Origin: Sanderia malayensis
Lineage: Eukaryota > Cnidaria > Scyphozoa > Semaeostomeae > Pelagiidae
Length of the DNA stretch: 64,000 bases
Direction: 5' to 3'
Assembly: GCA_013076295.1 (NCBI GenBank)
Contig: RQOL01000532.1
Location: 3,720,001 to 3,784,000 of the forward strand
The translations under genes were made by a program, and so were the position numbers. Under the pieces are notes generated by a model that saw only the letters and a list, made by a program, of their open reading frames with translations, did no database searches and was not told the DNA's origin. This document shows, in pieces, positions 10,702-23,200 of the stretch (the first letter of the stretch is position 1; every line of letters begins with the position of its first letter).

Positions 10702-11649
10702 CTAGAATTTGATGCCATACAAATGTTGAGCATTCTGTTGACAAGTTTCCAGCACTTTATCCAAGCTGCAGTTATGAAACTGTGCAATCTTACTCGCTAC
10801 GTGCATCACCATTCCCGGGTGGCTCAGTCTTGCACTGTTTTTCAACCGCTGTGGCACAAAATACGGTGCATCAGTCTCTAGGAGAAGCCGTCGCAGTGGA
10901 AGATCTGTTGCAATCTGGTGCACTTGTGTGGCTGTATTATAGGTGACAAGATTTGTTACGCCAAAGTATAGATTGGTGAAATGTTCCATGAATTGTTGTG
11001 CTTGTTCCATGTTGCCAGTGTAGCAATGCAAATGGATGTGCCATGTTGCTGGAAGGATGTCTCTCATTATATCAAAGCAGTCCACTTCTGCCTCTCTACA
11101 ATGAATCACTACTGGCTTTTGCAGCGCTATTGCTACCCGTAAGAGTTTTTTAAAGACTATGTGCTGTTGATCCTTGGGGGAAGCACTTCTAATTGAATAA
11201 TCAAGCCCGCATTCGCCCACGGCCAGAGCTTTTGGGTGGCTGAGACAGGACAAAACCTTGTCTTCGATGTCATCGTTGAAGAATTTGGCACAGTGTGGGT
11301 GCACCCCAAATGTACCCCACGCCCCCTCCTCTCTCAGTAAGTTTTCATACGTTGAAAGGGCGAAGCAGATTGGATCGCTAAACGAAGCTATAAATCCTGC
11401 TATGTTATTTGGAAAGTCGTATTTCGCACGGAATTGAGCGAAACTTCCAGCATGTCGAACTCTTTCGAATACCGAGTCCATGTGACAGTGCGTGTCGATA
11501 ACTCGAACCTCGCTCTTCGGCTCGCGATACTCGAACCGTCGTACATCTTTGCGGAGTGCTGCTTCAAGGTTCGCTTTGGGCAAAGACTTGCATTCTTGTT
11601 TACGATGTCCAAAATCTTCGCAATTCTCACATTGCGTCTGCTTACTCAT
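10702..11649 (-). CDS. TATDN2: TATDN2-like TatD metal-dependent nuclease with N-terminal zinc knuckle
   Basis: A single 315-codon exon. Residues 7-20 form a CX2CX4HX4C zinc knuckle (CENCEDFGHRKQEC). The TatD fold starts near residue 48 and all metal ligands are present: DTHCHMD, GECGLDY, VIHCREAE, HLHCYTG and LLETDAPY. The GVHPHCAKFF and LETDAPYFVP segments resemble TATDN2 more than TATDN1/3. The family hydrolyses nucleic acids with divalent metals (human TATDN2 has been linked to RNA or R-loop cleavage). Here the long disordered N-terminus of vertebrate TATDN2 is replaced by a short knuckle. The gene is convergent with MFSD3 and head-to-head with LSM8, 230 bp apart. Confidence 0.85.
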   Translation of the reverse strand: MSKQTQCENCEDFGHRKQECKSLPKANLEAALRKDVRRFEYREPKSEVRVIDTHCHMDSVFERVRHAGSFAQFRAKYDFPNNIAGFIASFSDPICFALSTYENLLREEGAWGTFGVHPHCAKFFNDDIEDKVLSCLSHPKALAVGECGLDYSIRSASPKDQQHIVFKKLLRVAIALQKPVVIHCREAEVDCFDIMRDILPATWHIHLHCYTGNMEQAQQFMEHFTNLYFGVTNLVTYNTATQVHQIATDLPLRRLLLETDAPYFVPQRLKNSARLSHPGMVMHVASKIAQFHNCSLDKVLETCQQNAQHLYGIKF

Positions 11650-11879
11650 ATTTCAATCGGAAGAACGGCTATTTCAGTACAACTGTCTCATGATGGCCTA
11701 ACTAATTGTTTGGGTTGTTGTTGTTGTTTTAAATCGCCCATTTTATCTTTTAAACCTGATCGTCGAGTCTCAGAATAGATTGTGGGAATCACAGTGAATC
11801 TTAAACTTGATTATTAAACCGGATTATTAGATCCCCTCGTTTCCGTTGAGAAACATCCTCTTCTTCACCACGATCAAAA
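11650..11879. promoter_or_regulatory. Putative bidirectional promoter between TATDN2-like and LSM8
   Basis: Only 230 bp separate the two start codons, which face away from each other. No TATA box stands out. The LSM8 start sits in CAAAAATGGCGACG, which resembles a YY1 site overlapping the initiation codon. Shared promoter use is inferred from spacing only. Confidence 0.45.
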
Positions 11880-13077
11880 ATGGCGACGAGCTTGGATTCG
11901 TATGTGGGACGTATCTTTTCGTAAAACTAATTTTTAACTAGCTTGAGTCTCTTTAGCACGCCCCGGGTAACTCAACATCATCACGAAGAAATTTTAGTGA
12001 GAAATTATTGAATTAATTTGTTTTATGTGCTTAGCACGTGCGAATTTATTGGGGCCAAGGGTAAAACAATCTGCACACGTGTTTTGAGTCTCTGCATATT
12101 TTTCCTTGACATATTTCAGATACCGTTGCAATTGTAACCCAAGATGGAAGGATGATGGTTGTGAGTTAATTTTCATTAATTTTTTCTGAGATGTATAAAT
12201 TAAAACATTACTTGTATTGTATTTTACAATGAAAATACACATTAGAGACAGGGGTACTTCTTTATGTATAATATGCTAAAAGTTCCTCCAAAGTGTCTCG
12301 TGGTCTGCAGTGTATTGCAATGTCTGAGGCAGAGAAATGAACGCACCCTCTAATGTGTAATACTATTATTTTTCAGGGAACGCTGAAGGGATTTGATCAA
12401 ACAGTGAATTTAATTCTTGATGAAAGTCACGAACGAGTGTTCTCGGCTAATTCTGGTGTGAATCAAGTCTTTCTTGGCTTGTATATTATCAGAGGAGATA
12501 ACGTGTAAGTCTGATAGACTCAGATAGAAAGAATGGTACTTATGCACCTTGAGAAAAGCAATTGGGTAGACCATTCTGCAGACCATGGCAGTTGTGCCAT
12601 GTTTTGCAGACTGGAAGATAAAACAACAAAGAGAACAATACAAAGAGACCCCTGTGCAATTGAGTTCTTGGCAAAAAGTGTGCTATATTCTAATAGAACT
12701 GATTGATGCATATATATAGAGTATTATGTTATAATGAACTTTGAAGGGGACCAAAAATACTGAGTTATATTAGGTCCTTGGTAAACCATCAATAAATTGT
12801 GCCATGGGGAAATTGAGAAGGGACAAGCAATTCAATCTGTTTAGATGGAAAAGTTGTTTTATCAATATTAATTTCACCAGTGAATGATTCTTGGAAACAA
12901 ATTAAATACACAAATGCTTTACAATATTGTCTATAATTCTGACAAACTGCTGTAGATTACATTGTGATGAATTTCTTCTGTTTTAGGGCCATGATAGGTG
13001 AAGTTGATGATGAAATAGATTCTGGACTTGACATGGAGAACATCAAAGCAGAACCACTGAATCATGTGATATACTAA
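11880..13077 (+). CDS. LSM8: LSM8, U6 snRNA-associated Sm-like protein
   Basis: Four exons (11880-11910, 12120-12160, 12377-12504, 12987-13077) with consensus splice sites encode exactly 96 residues, the length of human LSM8, with no gap in alignment. The Sm1 motif reads TVAIVTQDGRMMVGTLKGFD followed by QTVNLILDE. The Sm2 motif is GLYIIRGDNVAMIGE. The tail carries the LSM8-type ENIKAEPLNHV ending. LSM8 completes the nuclear LSM2-8 ring that binds the 3' oligo-U tail of U6 snRNA for splicing and U6 stability. The first exon codes for ten residues plus one base. A poly(A) signal AATAAA lies at 13325. The tandem glutaredoxin gene starts about 0.5 kb downstream. Confidence 0.97.
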
Positions 13078-13592
13078 TATAAGTGTGATTATTTTAATGT
13101 GAATATGAACGGAGATAATTGGTGGAGCTTGGATCATCTCTTCATGTGAACTTGGCAAGTCAACCAAGTGTGTATTAAGCATGCTTTAGCCAGAGTGGGG
13201 AATTTTCGTAAGTGAAGACTTCAGGTCAAGGTTTTGACTGGTATTGTACAATATACTTGGGTTTTTAACATGGGTAACTTTTAAATAGTGTTCTTTTATT
13301 TTTTGCTTAAATATTCTAAACCTTAATAAAAACTAAAACAAACTTCTATGAACTCTAAATAGTCTTGCCTTTTTCCTCATTCTCGTTGGCATGGCATTTT
13401 GGCTTTTTATTTGTCACCGTGACGGTGCAAATTTTGCGGTCTGGACACGGGAGAAAACCAAAACCATGCCAGCTATCCAATCCGAAGCGAAGCATAGAGA
13501 TAAAAGGGAAGGGCCCAAAATTTCATCTGAAAAATCGTAACCAATTTGACTCAAGTAGACTTCTGTTCTATTAGAACCAAATTCTTCAAAAC

Positions 13593-14122
13593 ATGTCTGC
13601 AAAGAAATTTGTCGATGATTGCATAGCGAATAATGTCGTTATGGTATTCTCGAAAACCTATTGCCCTTTTTGTACCATGGCAAAGAAAGCCCTTCAAGAT
13701 GCTGGCCTGAAAGACTTTAAAGTTGTGGAGATTGAAAATCGAGATGATTGCAGCCAAATTCAAGATTATTTGCGTTCGATTACTGGATCTAGAACGGTAA
13801 GCTGAGCACTTGAAAAGTTTGACATAAGCTGCGAGTAAGTAACGAAAACAAATACTGGTGAATGTTTGCATTGGCCTAAGGCCGAGGCCAAGCAACCGAT
13901 CGCGCTCCTCTTTGCTTCTAAATCTTCATATCGCTTTGCTTTGAGCAATTGCAATTGTAGCTGTTTTGCCTTTTATTATCCCATAGTGCTGGAAACTTGT
14001 TGCTTTTGTAGGTTCCACAAGTTTTCATCAACAAAAAGTACATTGGTGGGGGAACAGAATGCAAGCAATACCAGCAGCAGGGTAAATTAGCCAAGTTTTT
14101 GAAAGACGCTGGTGCACTGTGA
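13593..14122 (+). CDS. GLRX: Dithiol glutaredoxin
   Basis: Two exons (13593-13796 and 14012-14122) joined in phase 0 give 104 residues; human GLRX has 106. The active site is CPFC near residue 24 (SKTYCPFCTMAKKAL), so it is a dithiol class I enzyme. The cis-proline motif is TVPQVFINKKYIGG, split by the intron just before VPQV. The GGG.EC helix start that binds glutathione follows. It reduces protein disulfides and mixed glutathione disulfides using GSH. No targeting peptide precedes the domain, so a cytosolic location is likely. A poly(A) signal AATAAA lies at 14294. Confidence 0.93.
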
Positions 14123-14403
14123 AAAGAAAAGGCAAATTGGAATGGAACACTTTCCATGCAAACTTCCTTGCGCATAATGAAGGAACACTTTTACTTATTT
14201 CTCAAGCTGGACTTAAATATAATCACCAGACTATTGTTTATTCATCTGCAAAATTATAATTTTGTTTGCATGAATGAAAGTGAATGAAATTCAAATAAAG
14301 TGTGAATTTCTTGTGAAATATTTTTGAAGCCCTCTGGGACCATGACTTTCAACAGATCCGGAATCAGATTATGGTAATAATGACGTCTTCTAAGCACTGT
14401 GGC

Positions 14404-14502
14404 TACCGTATATTCTCTTTTAAGCCCCAATGGGACTTTTTGTTTGCAATCACTGTGAAGAGGGGCTTCTGGAGAGGGGGGCTAAAAAGAGAATCTACGG
14501 TA
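14404..14502. mobile_element. Short MITE, about 100 bp
   Basis: The left end TACCGTATATTCTCTTTTAA and the right end AAAAAGAGAATCTACGGTA form near-perfect inverted repeats ending in TA. The centre has GC-rich GGGGCTT patches. The short spacer means the sequence could form one long hairpin. Confidence 0.65.
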
Positions 14503-15330
14503 ATTGAGCTTTCCTATCTTGGGAGGGGTCTTTATTTTGCTGCCTCCCACCTTCAAAATCAGCCCTCTTTTATCGGTTTGACGCCAGGACGTAATAAAGA
14601 TGCATGCAAAAACCACCATGCTACAGAGTGGAATCTTTATATGTAACGGACACCTTTGGGGTCACTGTAACTGTTTGTCGTAGCGAAGGTTTTCTGTGCA
14701 TAAGTTGATTGCCATTATTGCTCCAACACAACAAACAAAGCAAGTTCAAGATCACCGGCTGCACGGGCCAATTGTACCAATACTGTGTCTATGTGTGTAA
14801 TTCTAACATTATTCATTGAAAATGTGCCCACCATTTCCAGAAACTGCCTCCCGCCCCTGGAAATGTCTTTGGTACCCATGGATACACTCCATTCATTCAA
14901 ATCTTTTCCGATGCACATTTAAGACCCACTATTAGCTTGTCCTTAACAACTCCCAGTTTGTGCTCTTAGCTGCTTCTTTTTCGTCAAATTTCAAGTAGAA
15001 ATCACATTTCAGCAAGTGAGTTTGCATTCATGTTACGACTTTCTTCATTGCTTTTTCTATAAAGTCGCAATTTTTGCTCCACGTGTTATCAAACAATTGA
15101 AAAATTCCAGTATTTTATATTATCAGCTGAACATTTTTCCATTTTGATGGCCTGCCTCTGTTATTTTACTCTTTGCGACGTTTTTATTCCACATTTCGAA
15201 TCCAGTATTACTGCAGGTAAGACGTTCTTTTCACCAAAGCGTTCCACATTGTCTACACAATCTTTCACTCCGTGTTTCACGTGTATCAATTTCTAACTCC
15301 GTGTTTTAGCTTGATTTAGAAAAAACAAAA
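14503..15330. other. Intergenic region before the carboxypeptidase gene
   Basis: No coding signal is seen. It presumably includes the promoter and 5' untranslated region of the carboxypeptidase gene starting at 15331. Confidence 0.4.
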
Positions 15331-18300
15331 ATGTGGAAACTTGCTTTTTGCGCACTTGTTCTTCAAGGTGACTTGTTTTGAATCTATTCGTTCGGTCTTT
15401 TACAACGTTGAATTCTAGAGCACCTCTTACCAATACTTGCGTGTGGATGGAAGGATGTTTCATCGCAACGTTGCTTGTGACTCCATTTTTGTTTATTTCA
15501 GGCATTGCTGGTTGCTTTGCAGCTGATGACCTGGGTAAGGAATAATTTTCAAGCAACTCACCGTTTTTCTTATATTTTATGCTTTGGTCCATTTTCCCCC
15601 AATTCTCATAATCCACCAATCTCGGTGATGTATTAAATCAGTTCAGCATTGAAAGTATGTTTTATTGCTTATTTTGTCAATATTATCAATAGTTGAGCAA
15701 GCTTCGAGACCCCAAATTACAAATCAAATTTCAAGTTGTTGAGTTTACAAGACTAAACTTTATAAGACCACAAGGTGTTTCCAAGACCAAACTAAAATGT
15801 CTCTTTATTTTAGAAGCAACGCAAAGGCTAAAAATGAGATAAAACGATATTTGCACATTTACCAGGGGCTCATTATGTCTAGTCTTAATATTTCCTACGC
15901 TGTCAAATTATTTTCCTCTCGTTTTAGCTACCGGTGATGGTCCTTTCAAAGAACCTTTGGAACCAGGTTAACAGAGTTTTAAACTTCGCCATTTTACCCG
16001 TTTTCTCTGCCTATATATCTCTAGGTTCTCTTTATCTAACTGCGTGTTAACATTCAATCTTTCAAGGCCAGCTTGCGTTTTCGTCATTTGCCAACAAGGA
16101 ATTACAAGGGTCAGTATGTTCAGCTGTACCAATTATCACTAAGATTGGCCTATTAAATAACTAAGAAGTGCATGCTATTGCTGATACACCACTCATGTGA
16201 CTGCTATGTATTTGCCTCGTAGATACAAGCTTATCCGTGTCGTGCCAAAAACCGCCAGACAACTTGCGGATCTAACCACTCTTTTGGAACAGAATGCCAA
16301 AGCAATCGAGGTGATGTATTTATGTTTATTTATGTTACATTCATGTTTTATTTCATACAACAAGTATTATTGAATCCAGCTTCAGTGAGTCAATTACCCC
16401 TGAAGTTGAGTTTCTCGATATGCTGCATTTTTCTATTTCCTTCAATCTTTCACTTATTTTTGCGTATCCTTCAAGCTGAACCTCAACTCGAACTCAATTT
16501 CGACAAATAAAAGTCCAACTATGCTACTTTTATTGGCTATAACTTTTGAGACCCCGTGCTTTCAATGAAAAAATTCAACTTCAATTTTGTTACTGGTGGT
16601 AACACATCCGTCGCACACAGTTTGCTCTCTGCTTTGATGGATGTGTTTAAAGATCGCAAATATCCATATGTTCTTTTATCTATCAATGTTGTCTACCATA
16701 GATTGATTTCTGGAAGGAGCCTTCCAAAGTTGGTTTTGCTGTTGACATGTTGGCATCTCCTGAGAATTCAGAGAAGCTCCTCAGCTTTCTTCGGCAAAAA
16801 GGAATCAGCTATACTATTCTAATTGACAACATTTCTGAGGCAGTGGACAAAGAGAACCTGAGACACGCTGGAACGGTGTTCAGTGCCTACAGTGGCTTTG
16901 ATTACGGGCGTTACCATAATCTTTACGAGGTTTGTATACAACGGTATTGTAACAAGGCTCCCTTTATGATGTATTGGGATTTCATCGTATGCCGGTCTTT
17001 ATGAGGCTCTGTCATAATGCCCCTTTCTTGAAGCATTTCAATACCTCTGCATGCGATAATACGCAATGTGCTATTGTGTGTGATGTTATCACAAGCATTC
17101 TTCTTCTTTGCCCGTGGCTCCACACACACTATACGTTTCCTCGAAAGTTATGTGAAAATTTTAAACCCTGGAAAAATCCTCCCGTTGTCCTACTGGCTTC
17201 CTGGAAATCTTCCCTACCCTCTGCAATCGCTGAAACAATATTTTGAGGCCTGTTTGGACCCTAAATTTGTTCATTTTTCCTCTAATACTTCAGATACACA
17301 ACGAACTCGATAACCTTGCACGTCAGCACTCGAACGCACAAATATTCAGTATTGGTAGGAGCTACGAGGGCAGAACAATGAAGGCTATCAAGGTAATGTT
17401 TTTTCAATTGAATTTCGCTTCACACATCCCCTTCTCTCTGAACTGAAACTAAAGTGGCCCTTATCAAATGGACTCCTGTCTGAAAGTGTCTGTAAAGCAG
17501 ACGCGTCAGAAAAACTGATAGCTACGAGATCTAGATTGCAATGGTGTCTGCTTTTGAAGGAGAATGCTTAGCATGCACAGGTCAGGCAATCAATATCACA
17601 GTTTCCTTAAGGTATCTCAGCAGTTTCTAAAAGTCACCAAAAAGCAACGAAAGCAAGGACTATCAACGTCTCTATGTAGCTCTTGCAATACAAATAATCA
17701 TAATCCCTTTTCGACTTTTGATCAATGTCAACTGTACTGCGAAGCCCTAGAAGAAGCTCTTTTCAAGCAGTAGATCACTGTCAGGCTTCTACAAAGCTCC
17801 TACAAATGACTTCCAAATAATTCCCCCATTCAAGATATTTTTCAAGCGTGATCCTGTTTTATTTACCTTGGTCAAATGGATTTGTGATTGCTTTGTAGAT
17901 CACCGGTGCTTCCAAACCAGGCAAGAAGACAGTTTTCTTCAACTGTGCCATTCATGCAAGGGAGTGGATCACTGCTGCCACTTGCATGTTCATGATCAAC
18001 CAGGTATGTGATTATGATGGTGACGATGGTGGCCGTATTGCGCTTGTCACATTTTGATAGCCATTTCATGTTGCTATATGATAAAGTCTGCGATAAAATG
18101 GACCCACGATTTGTGTTATGCCCATTTTCAAGTATGCGACTCATTTCTCAAATAAATTTCAGTAATTTCTATCCACTGTAATATGTGTAAGCTTATCGGG
18201 GCTCTAGTGCACTATCTAGTAAATTGCCGGCTTTTCCTATCTGAGATGTGCATCAGAGCACTGTAATAAAACAATTAACCTCCGTCAAAGTGACTACTCC

Positions 18301-20236
18301 CCATAATTTAATATGCAAACCAGCATTGGTTAGGGGGTCGATTGTGCTCTGTGATTGCTATACGGCAACGTGGGGGTACTGCAATGTTTATTATGCTCTA
18401 TACGGCTTTTTGTTTCCCTAGATGCTTACGATGTATAGAAGAGATTCAACTGTGAAGGCCATGTTGGATAAAGTGGACTGGATAGTCCTTCCTGTCCTCA
18501 ATGTCGATGGTTATGCACACACGTGGAATGGTGGGAGGGCGAGAATGTGGCGCAAGACGAGAAGCAGGGGTTACAGGTGCAGGGGAGCTGATCCAAACCG
18601 AAACTGGGGCTACAAGTGGGGAGGTAGGAGTGACTTTACATTTGATACACTTCGGTCTGTTGAGCTATACAGGTCGAGGCAATGTAACATGTCTTTATTC
18701 TGCCAACTTTGCTTTTTTCTTCATTATCTTCGTGGTTTACTTGTAGCTCATATTTTTAGTTATCTATTGTTAATTATTAATTTTATATTGCATTATATTA
18801 TTATTTTCCATTTCTTATTTTCATTATGTTACTGCTTTCTTGCTTAACTTCTATTACCTTTACTTTGCTCTATTGCATCAATTTGACATTGACCATCATT
18901 TTTATTTATTTTACCCTTTGTATGTATTACGTTTTGTCCCCAGTTCATTACTTCTACCCCATTTTCAATACTTTTATCGATATTATCCTTGTTGCTTCAT
19001 TTCTGATTGACCATTGATGACTTCAAAGGACAGACCCTTTTACTTTACAAACCTATCAGCCATTATTTCTTCTATTTCTAAGCCAAGTGTTTGACTTAGC
19101 CGTTGTTTGTTCTTACCAACATAAACCTTCATTGCTTTTGCCACAGGCGTTGGAACATCCAGTTCCGAATGCAGTGACATATACCGCGGAAGGAGAGCAT
19201 TTTCTGAGATTGAGGTTTCTAATGTTGCCAACTATCTTTCTCGCAACAAGTATCAGATTGCTGGCTACATCGACGTGCATGCGTACAGTCAAATGTGGAT
19301 GACACCATGGGGCTACACAAAAAGGTACCCTTCTCATTATAGCGAAATGGTAAGTCATTGTGAGCTGAGAATGTTCTACGTTACCCGTTTTGGCTATGTT
19401 TGTGTATAACATATTGTGTGGTACATAATCGTGTGGTACGAAGCTCGGAATATTCTTCACATTTATTCTGGCCCATTGTTTTGATTTTTCAAGTTCTTCG
19501 TCATCTTTTTTTAATTGAAATCTTGGGAACTTTGTACGTTATTTCTATTTTGGGAATAAATCATGTCCCCTCTTGCCTCTCCTGTGGAAAGTTTTTTTCT
19601 TTTCTCGAGTTTTGTTTTCCCCCGGCTTTCAACCTGGTCTCTTTTTCTCTCAATTTGTTTTTTTTCTGTACTCTTTTACATCGTATATTTTAGCACACTT
19701 TAGTAGGATTGAGTCTGATTGCAGAATATTCCTAAGTCTTAAATCCATGAATAAACTTTTCTTCTCTTTTAGATGCGCGTTGCAAGGGCTGCTGTAAATG
19801 CTTTAACCTCCATGTATGGAACAAGATACAAAGTTGGCACTTCTTCCAATATCATCTGTAAGTAAATTTCCTTGTAACTAATTTTGGTGCATGCTACTAC
19901 CAATGTGCCAAATGCATGTTGCATAGCACAAAGGACCTGCCTGGCTACTGTTTGGGCCCTAATTTAACATAAGTACCACGAGTCTGGGATGTATGCAAGA
20001 ACAATTGTTTTCTTCAGTTTCTTACCTCAGTCTTGTGTTTTTCCCTCTCCCTAGACGCAACAAGTGGAGGTAGTGATGACTGGACGTACGGTGCCCTGGG
20101 AATAGTCTATTCCTATGCCTTGGAACTCCGCGACACTGGCCGCTATGGCTTCTTGCTACCAGCCAATCAGATCATTCCTACAGGGCGGGAAACTTTTGCC
20201 GGTTTCAAAGCGATGGCGTCAGCAATGAGAGTTTGA
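15331..20236 (+). CDS. Secreted M14 metallocarboxypeptidase, B-type specificity
   Basis: Twelve exons: 15331-15367, 15502-15534, 15928-15966, 16067-16109, 16223-16310, 16702-16929, 17294-17392, 17899-18003, 18422-18623, 19147-19349, 19773-19857 and 20055-20236. Phases are compatible throughout and give 447 residues. A signal peptide ([19 protein letters not shown]) precedes an activation propeptide with the [10 protein letters not shown] strand. The catalytic domain has all key residues: HAREW (zinc His/Glu), [10 protein letters not shown] (Arg127), NRNW (Asn144/Arg145), DVHAYSQ (third zinc His), ATSGGSDDW preceded by Tyr248, and LELRDTGR (catalytic Glu270). In bovine numbering residue 255 is Asp. 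In the family that gives preference for C-terminal Lys/Arg. A digestive or zymogen role is likely. Exons 2 and 3 (33 and 39 nt) are symmetrical and could be skipped. Confidence 0.93.
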
Positions 20237-23200
20237 AGTTTTCGTTTACCTTTGGCCTAAATTTGACTTTATTATTATCGGTTTTGTGTCAGTATCCAAT
20301 GCTAATGGATGATAAAAGTAATTTGGGCTTCATGTGGCTATTTTTTGCTGTTTTTTCTTCTGCTGAGTTTTCCAGACATGGAGAATATTTTTGGATTTTT
20401 CCATCAATGCTACGGTAAGCACCGCGTGTAGAACATCGAACTTTCCATCCAGCCTATTGTTCAAATTAATTCGTGTTTTTATTGTTTTAAGGCGAAATGC
20501 CAGGCTGGAATGTTCTATGTCTAATTGTTTAGAGCTTGATATTTTACTACGTTCCAAAGGAATCATTATTCTTTGCAATATAACATTTTTTCTGCATGTG
20601 CTTTTGTTCTTATTATGAGACAATGTGACGCTACTTTTCAATTACCCAGCCCAGCATCTTCCTCGTTCAATATTAAGTATTTTACTCTCGTTGAGTGAGG
20701 GGACAACGAGTACTTTGTCCTAAAACGTAATTAATTCTACATGCTTACGTAGTTACGTTTGAAATTGCGTTTACTTATCAATAGCATCATCCTTTTCCTA
20801 AGTTACCGCACGGTTGAGAAGCTAAGAACAATACAAGCCTGGTCTCTTTGGTTATAAGTGCAAGCATTTTTGTAGAGAGCTCCCTGGGGCAGGATGTGTT
20901 CGAGATGAATCACGAATTTTCTGGAGATGAAATAAATCACATTATACATCTTTTCTTCCACAAATGGCCAGAGGCGCACCTCTTTTGTTCAATCTGATTA
21001 GTAAAAACTGTTGCTTAGATTCTCACAAAAGGATGCGATTAAAAAGATATGAGATTGTGTTTCTTCAATTTGCAAATTTTTGTATAGCTGATCAATTTAT
21101 ATTGGCATTGAACGTCAAATTAAGTTCCACGGAGTATCTGCCGCGCTCCAATTGTGCACAAGAGTTGTGATTGGCCTATGGGACCATTGGTTCTTATTCT
21201 CTCGCGTAAAAATTGGCATTCTTTGTTTCTAGTTCTGTTTTCGATTGAATCGCTTTCATTAAATTACGATTATTTGCATTTATCTGAAAAGGATGTTGAT
21301 AAGCTATATATAGGGCGTATTTGTGAGTTGCCATTGACAGAAAAGAACGACACTATATATGCTGGTTGTAGTGACTTAGAGAAGACCATTTATACACACG
21401 CGAGGAGACAAACCAAGACAAACCTCTGAGGTACTCTAGATAAGTTGTGTGTCGGATTGCAGGTAAGAGCTCTTTTATTTTCGTGTAATGAAATGTTGTC
21501 CAGCTACATTGTCTTTCAGGGGTAAGTTACGGATTAGCTCAGAAATCTGTTATTCAGCCTCGGGGCTAAGGATTAGTTAAAGTGAGATTTTGATACTCTT
21601 TAGGAGATCTGAACTGTTAAGGATTATGTTACAGGAAGGCCCAGAGATTTTCCAGAAAGCTCAGAAACCAGGTACATAGCTGCAGGGGTTGGGGTTAGGG
21701 TGGGTGTTTAATCCTGACTACCGTTTACCCCCATCTGGTTGCAGTTGCAACTGACCAGTAAAGAAAATTATTTCCAAGCGAAGAAAGCACATCATTCAAT
21801 TTATCTTCCTAAATAGTTGACCCCCTCTGGGGTATGGCTTTTCTCGAGCTTCCCCGCCCCAGCTTACATCTCCAGCTATTTTTCAATTTTCTTTATTTGA
21901 AGCACTGCATATGGCCTAAACAAAACATAATTAAAAATGCGTTTCTATCAAACTCAGATAATTTTGCAGCAAATGCAGAAACATGCATAAATGTACATAA
22001 AGAAAAAGGTATGAAACATTATTTTCGTGGGCAAAAGAACATAGTCGCTCGTTTTTTGATATGTTTCATGTGTAGACATGTTCTGGTTTTGTTCTGAGTT
22101 CTGCAGCTTGTTGCAAAAACTGTGCAAAATTTATCTCCTTGTTGATATCTTGGGATGATAATATGTAAATGAATGCATGCTCTGCTTGTGTACTATTACG
22201 CGTTTGTTGTAAGCTCACCGAAGCTATAGCTAATTTTATCTGAAACTGACTATTCGACATGCATGGTCAATCTTTTACACACTCTTTAAATAATACCTTA
22301 ATTCTTTTGCCTTAATCTTGGCAATTATTGTTTAACTTCTAACCAAGGCATTAGTATTTGTCAACCCCCCTCTCTCCAGGCCATTTTTTAACATACTAAC
22401 TACTGGGGAAATTTCCCCAGCAGGCCCAATACTTTCCCCTAGTGACAGGTGAAATCAGAAAAATTCCCCAGTTGTTTGGGCCCATTCGATAACTTGTCTT
22501 ATCAAATTGCAAAGATTTCTTAGCTTTAAAATACTCTGAACTGTCTTAGCTTTAATCTGAACTGTTATTATTCTTTCTTCCTTCTGAACCATTAGCAATA
22601 GCTTCCAAGGCCTGCTGTTTTTGAGTTTTCAAAGATAAAAGAACGACGTAATAGGCAACCGTGCAATGAACTTTTCAAAGAGAGGGACTTTATTAAAAAA
22701 AGTTTTCAAAAAGAGAATGGCACTCTTTAGCACTCTTTGTTTTTCTAAAGATTTAGATGTTTTCGTAAAGAAAGTATGATTTTAAAATTGTCAACGTGCA
22801 ATAGACGTATTCTACTTTGTACGTGTGACTTCAGGGCGTCGTCGTCATATAGGTTTTCCAGTTTTTTGTGGCCCTTTTGAAAAATTTTCCCCACTAGTTA
22901 GAATTCCTTAAAAAATGCTATGCCTCTCCCTCTTTCACTCTTAGCTGAAAATGGGGTCATGAGTACATTGAAGTGGGGTCATCCCCCTTTTAAAAGCAGT
23001 CGCGTGTAGACGGTCAGTGGGGCTGATTTATTTTGCTCCTTTTGCTGACTGCGAATGCAGTGAACGACAACACAACTGAAGTTTATTAATAAACAAAGAT
23101 ATCAATATTGTTGTGATTCTTGCCATTCTTCACTGTTTACCAAGCCGGCGGTCTGTTGATATTGGAAATGCAACTGCATAAGCAGACAGTTAAATGGGTG

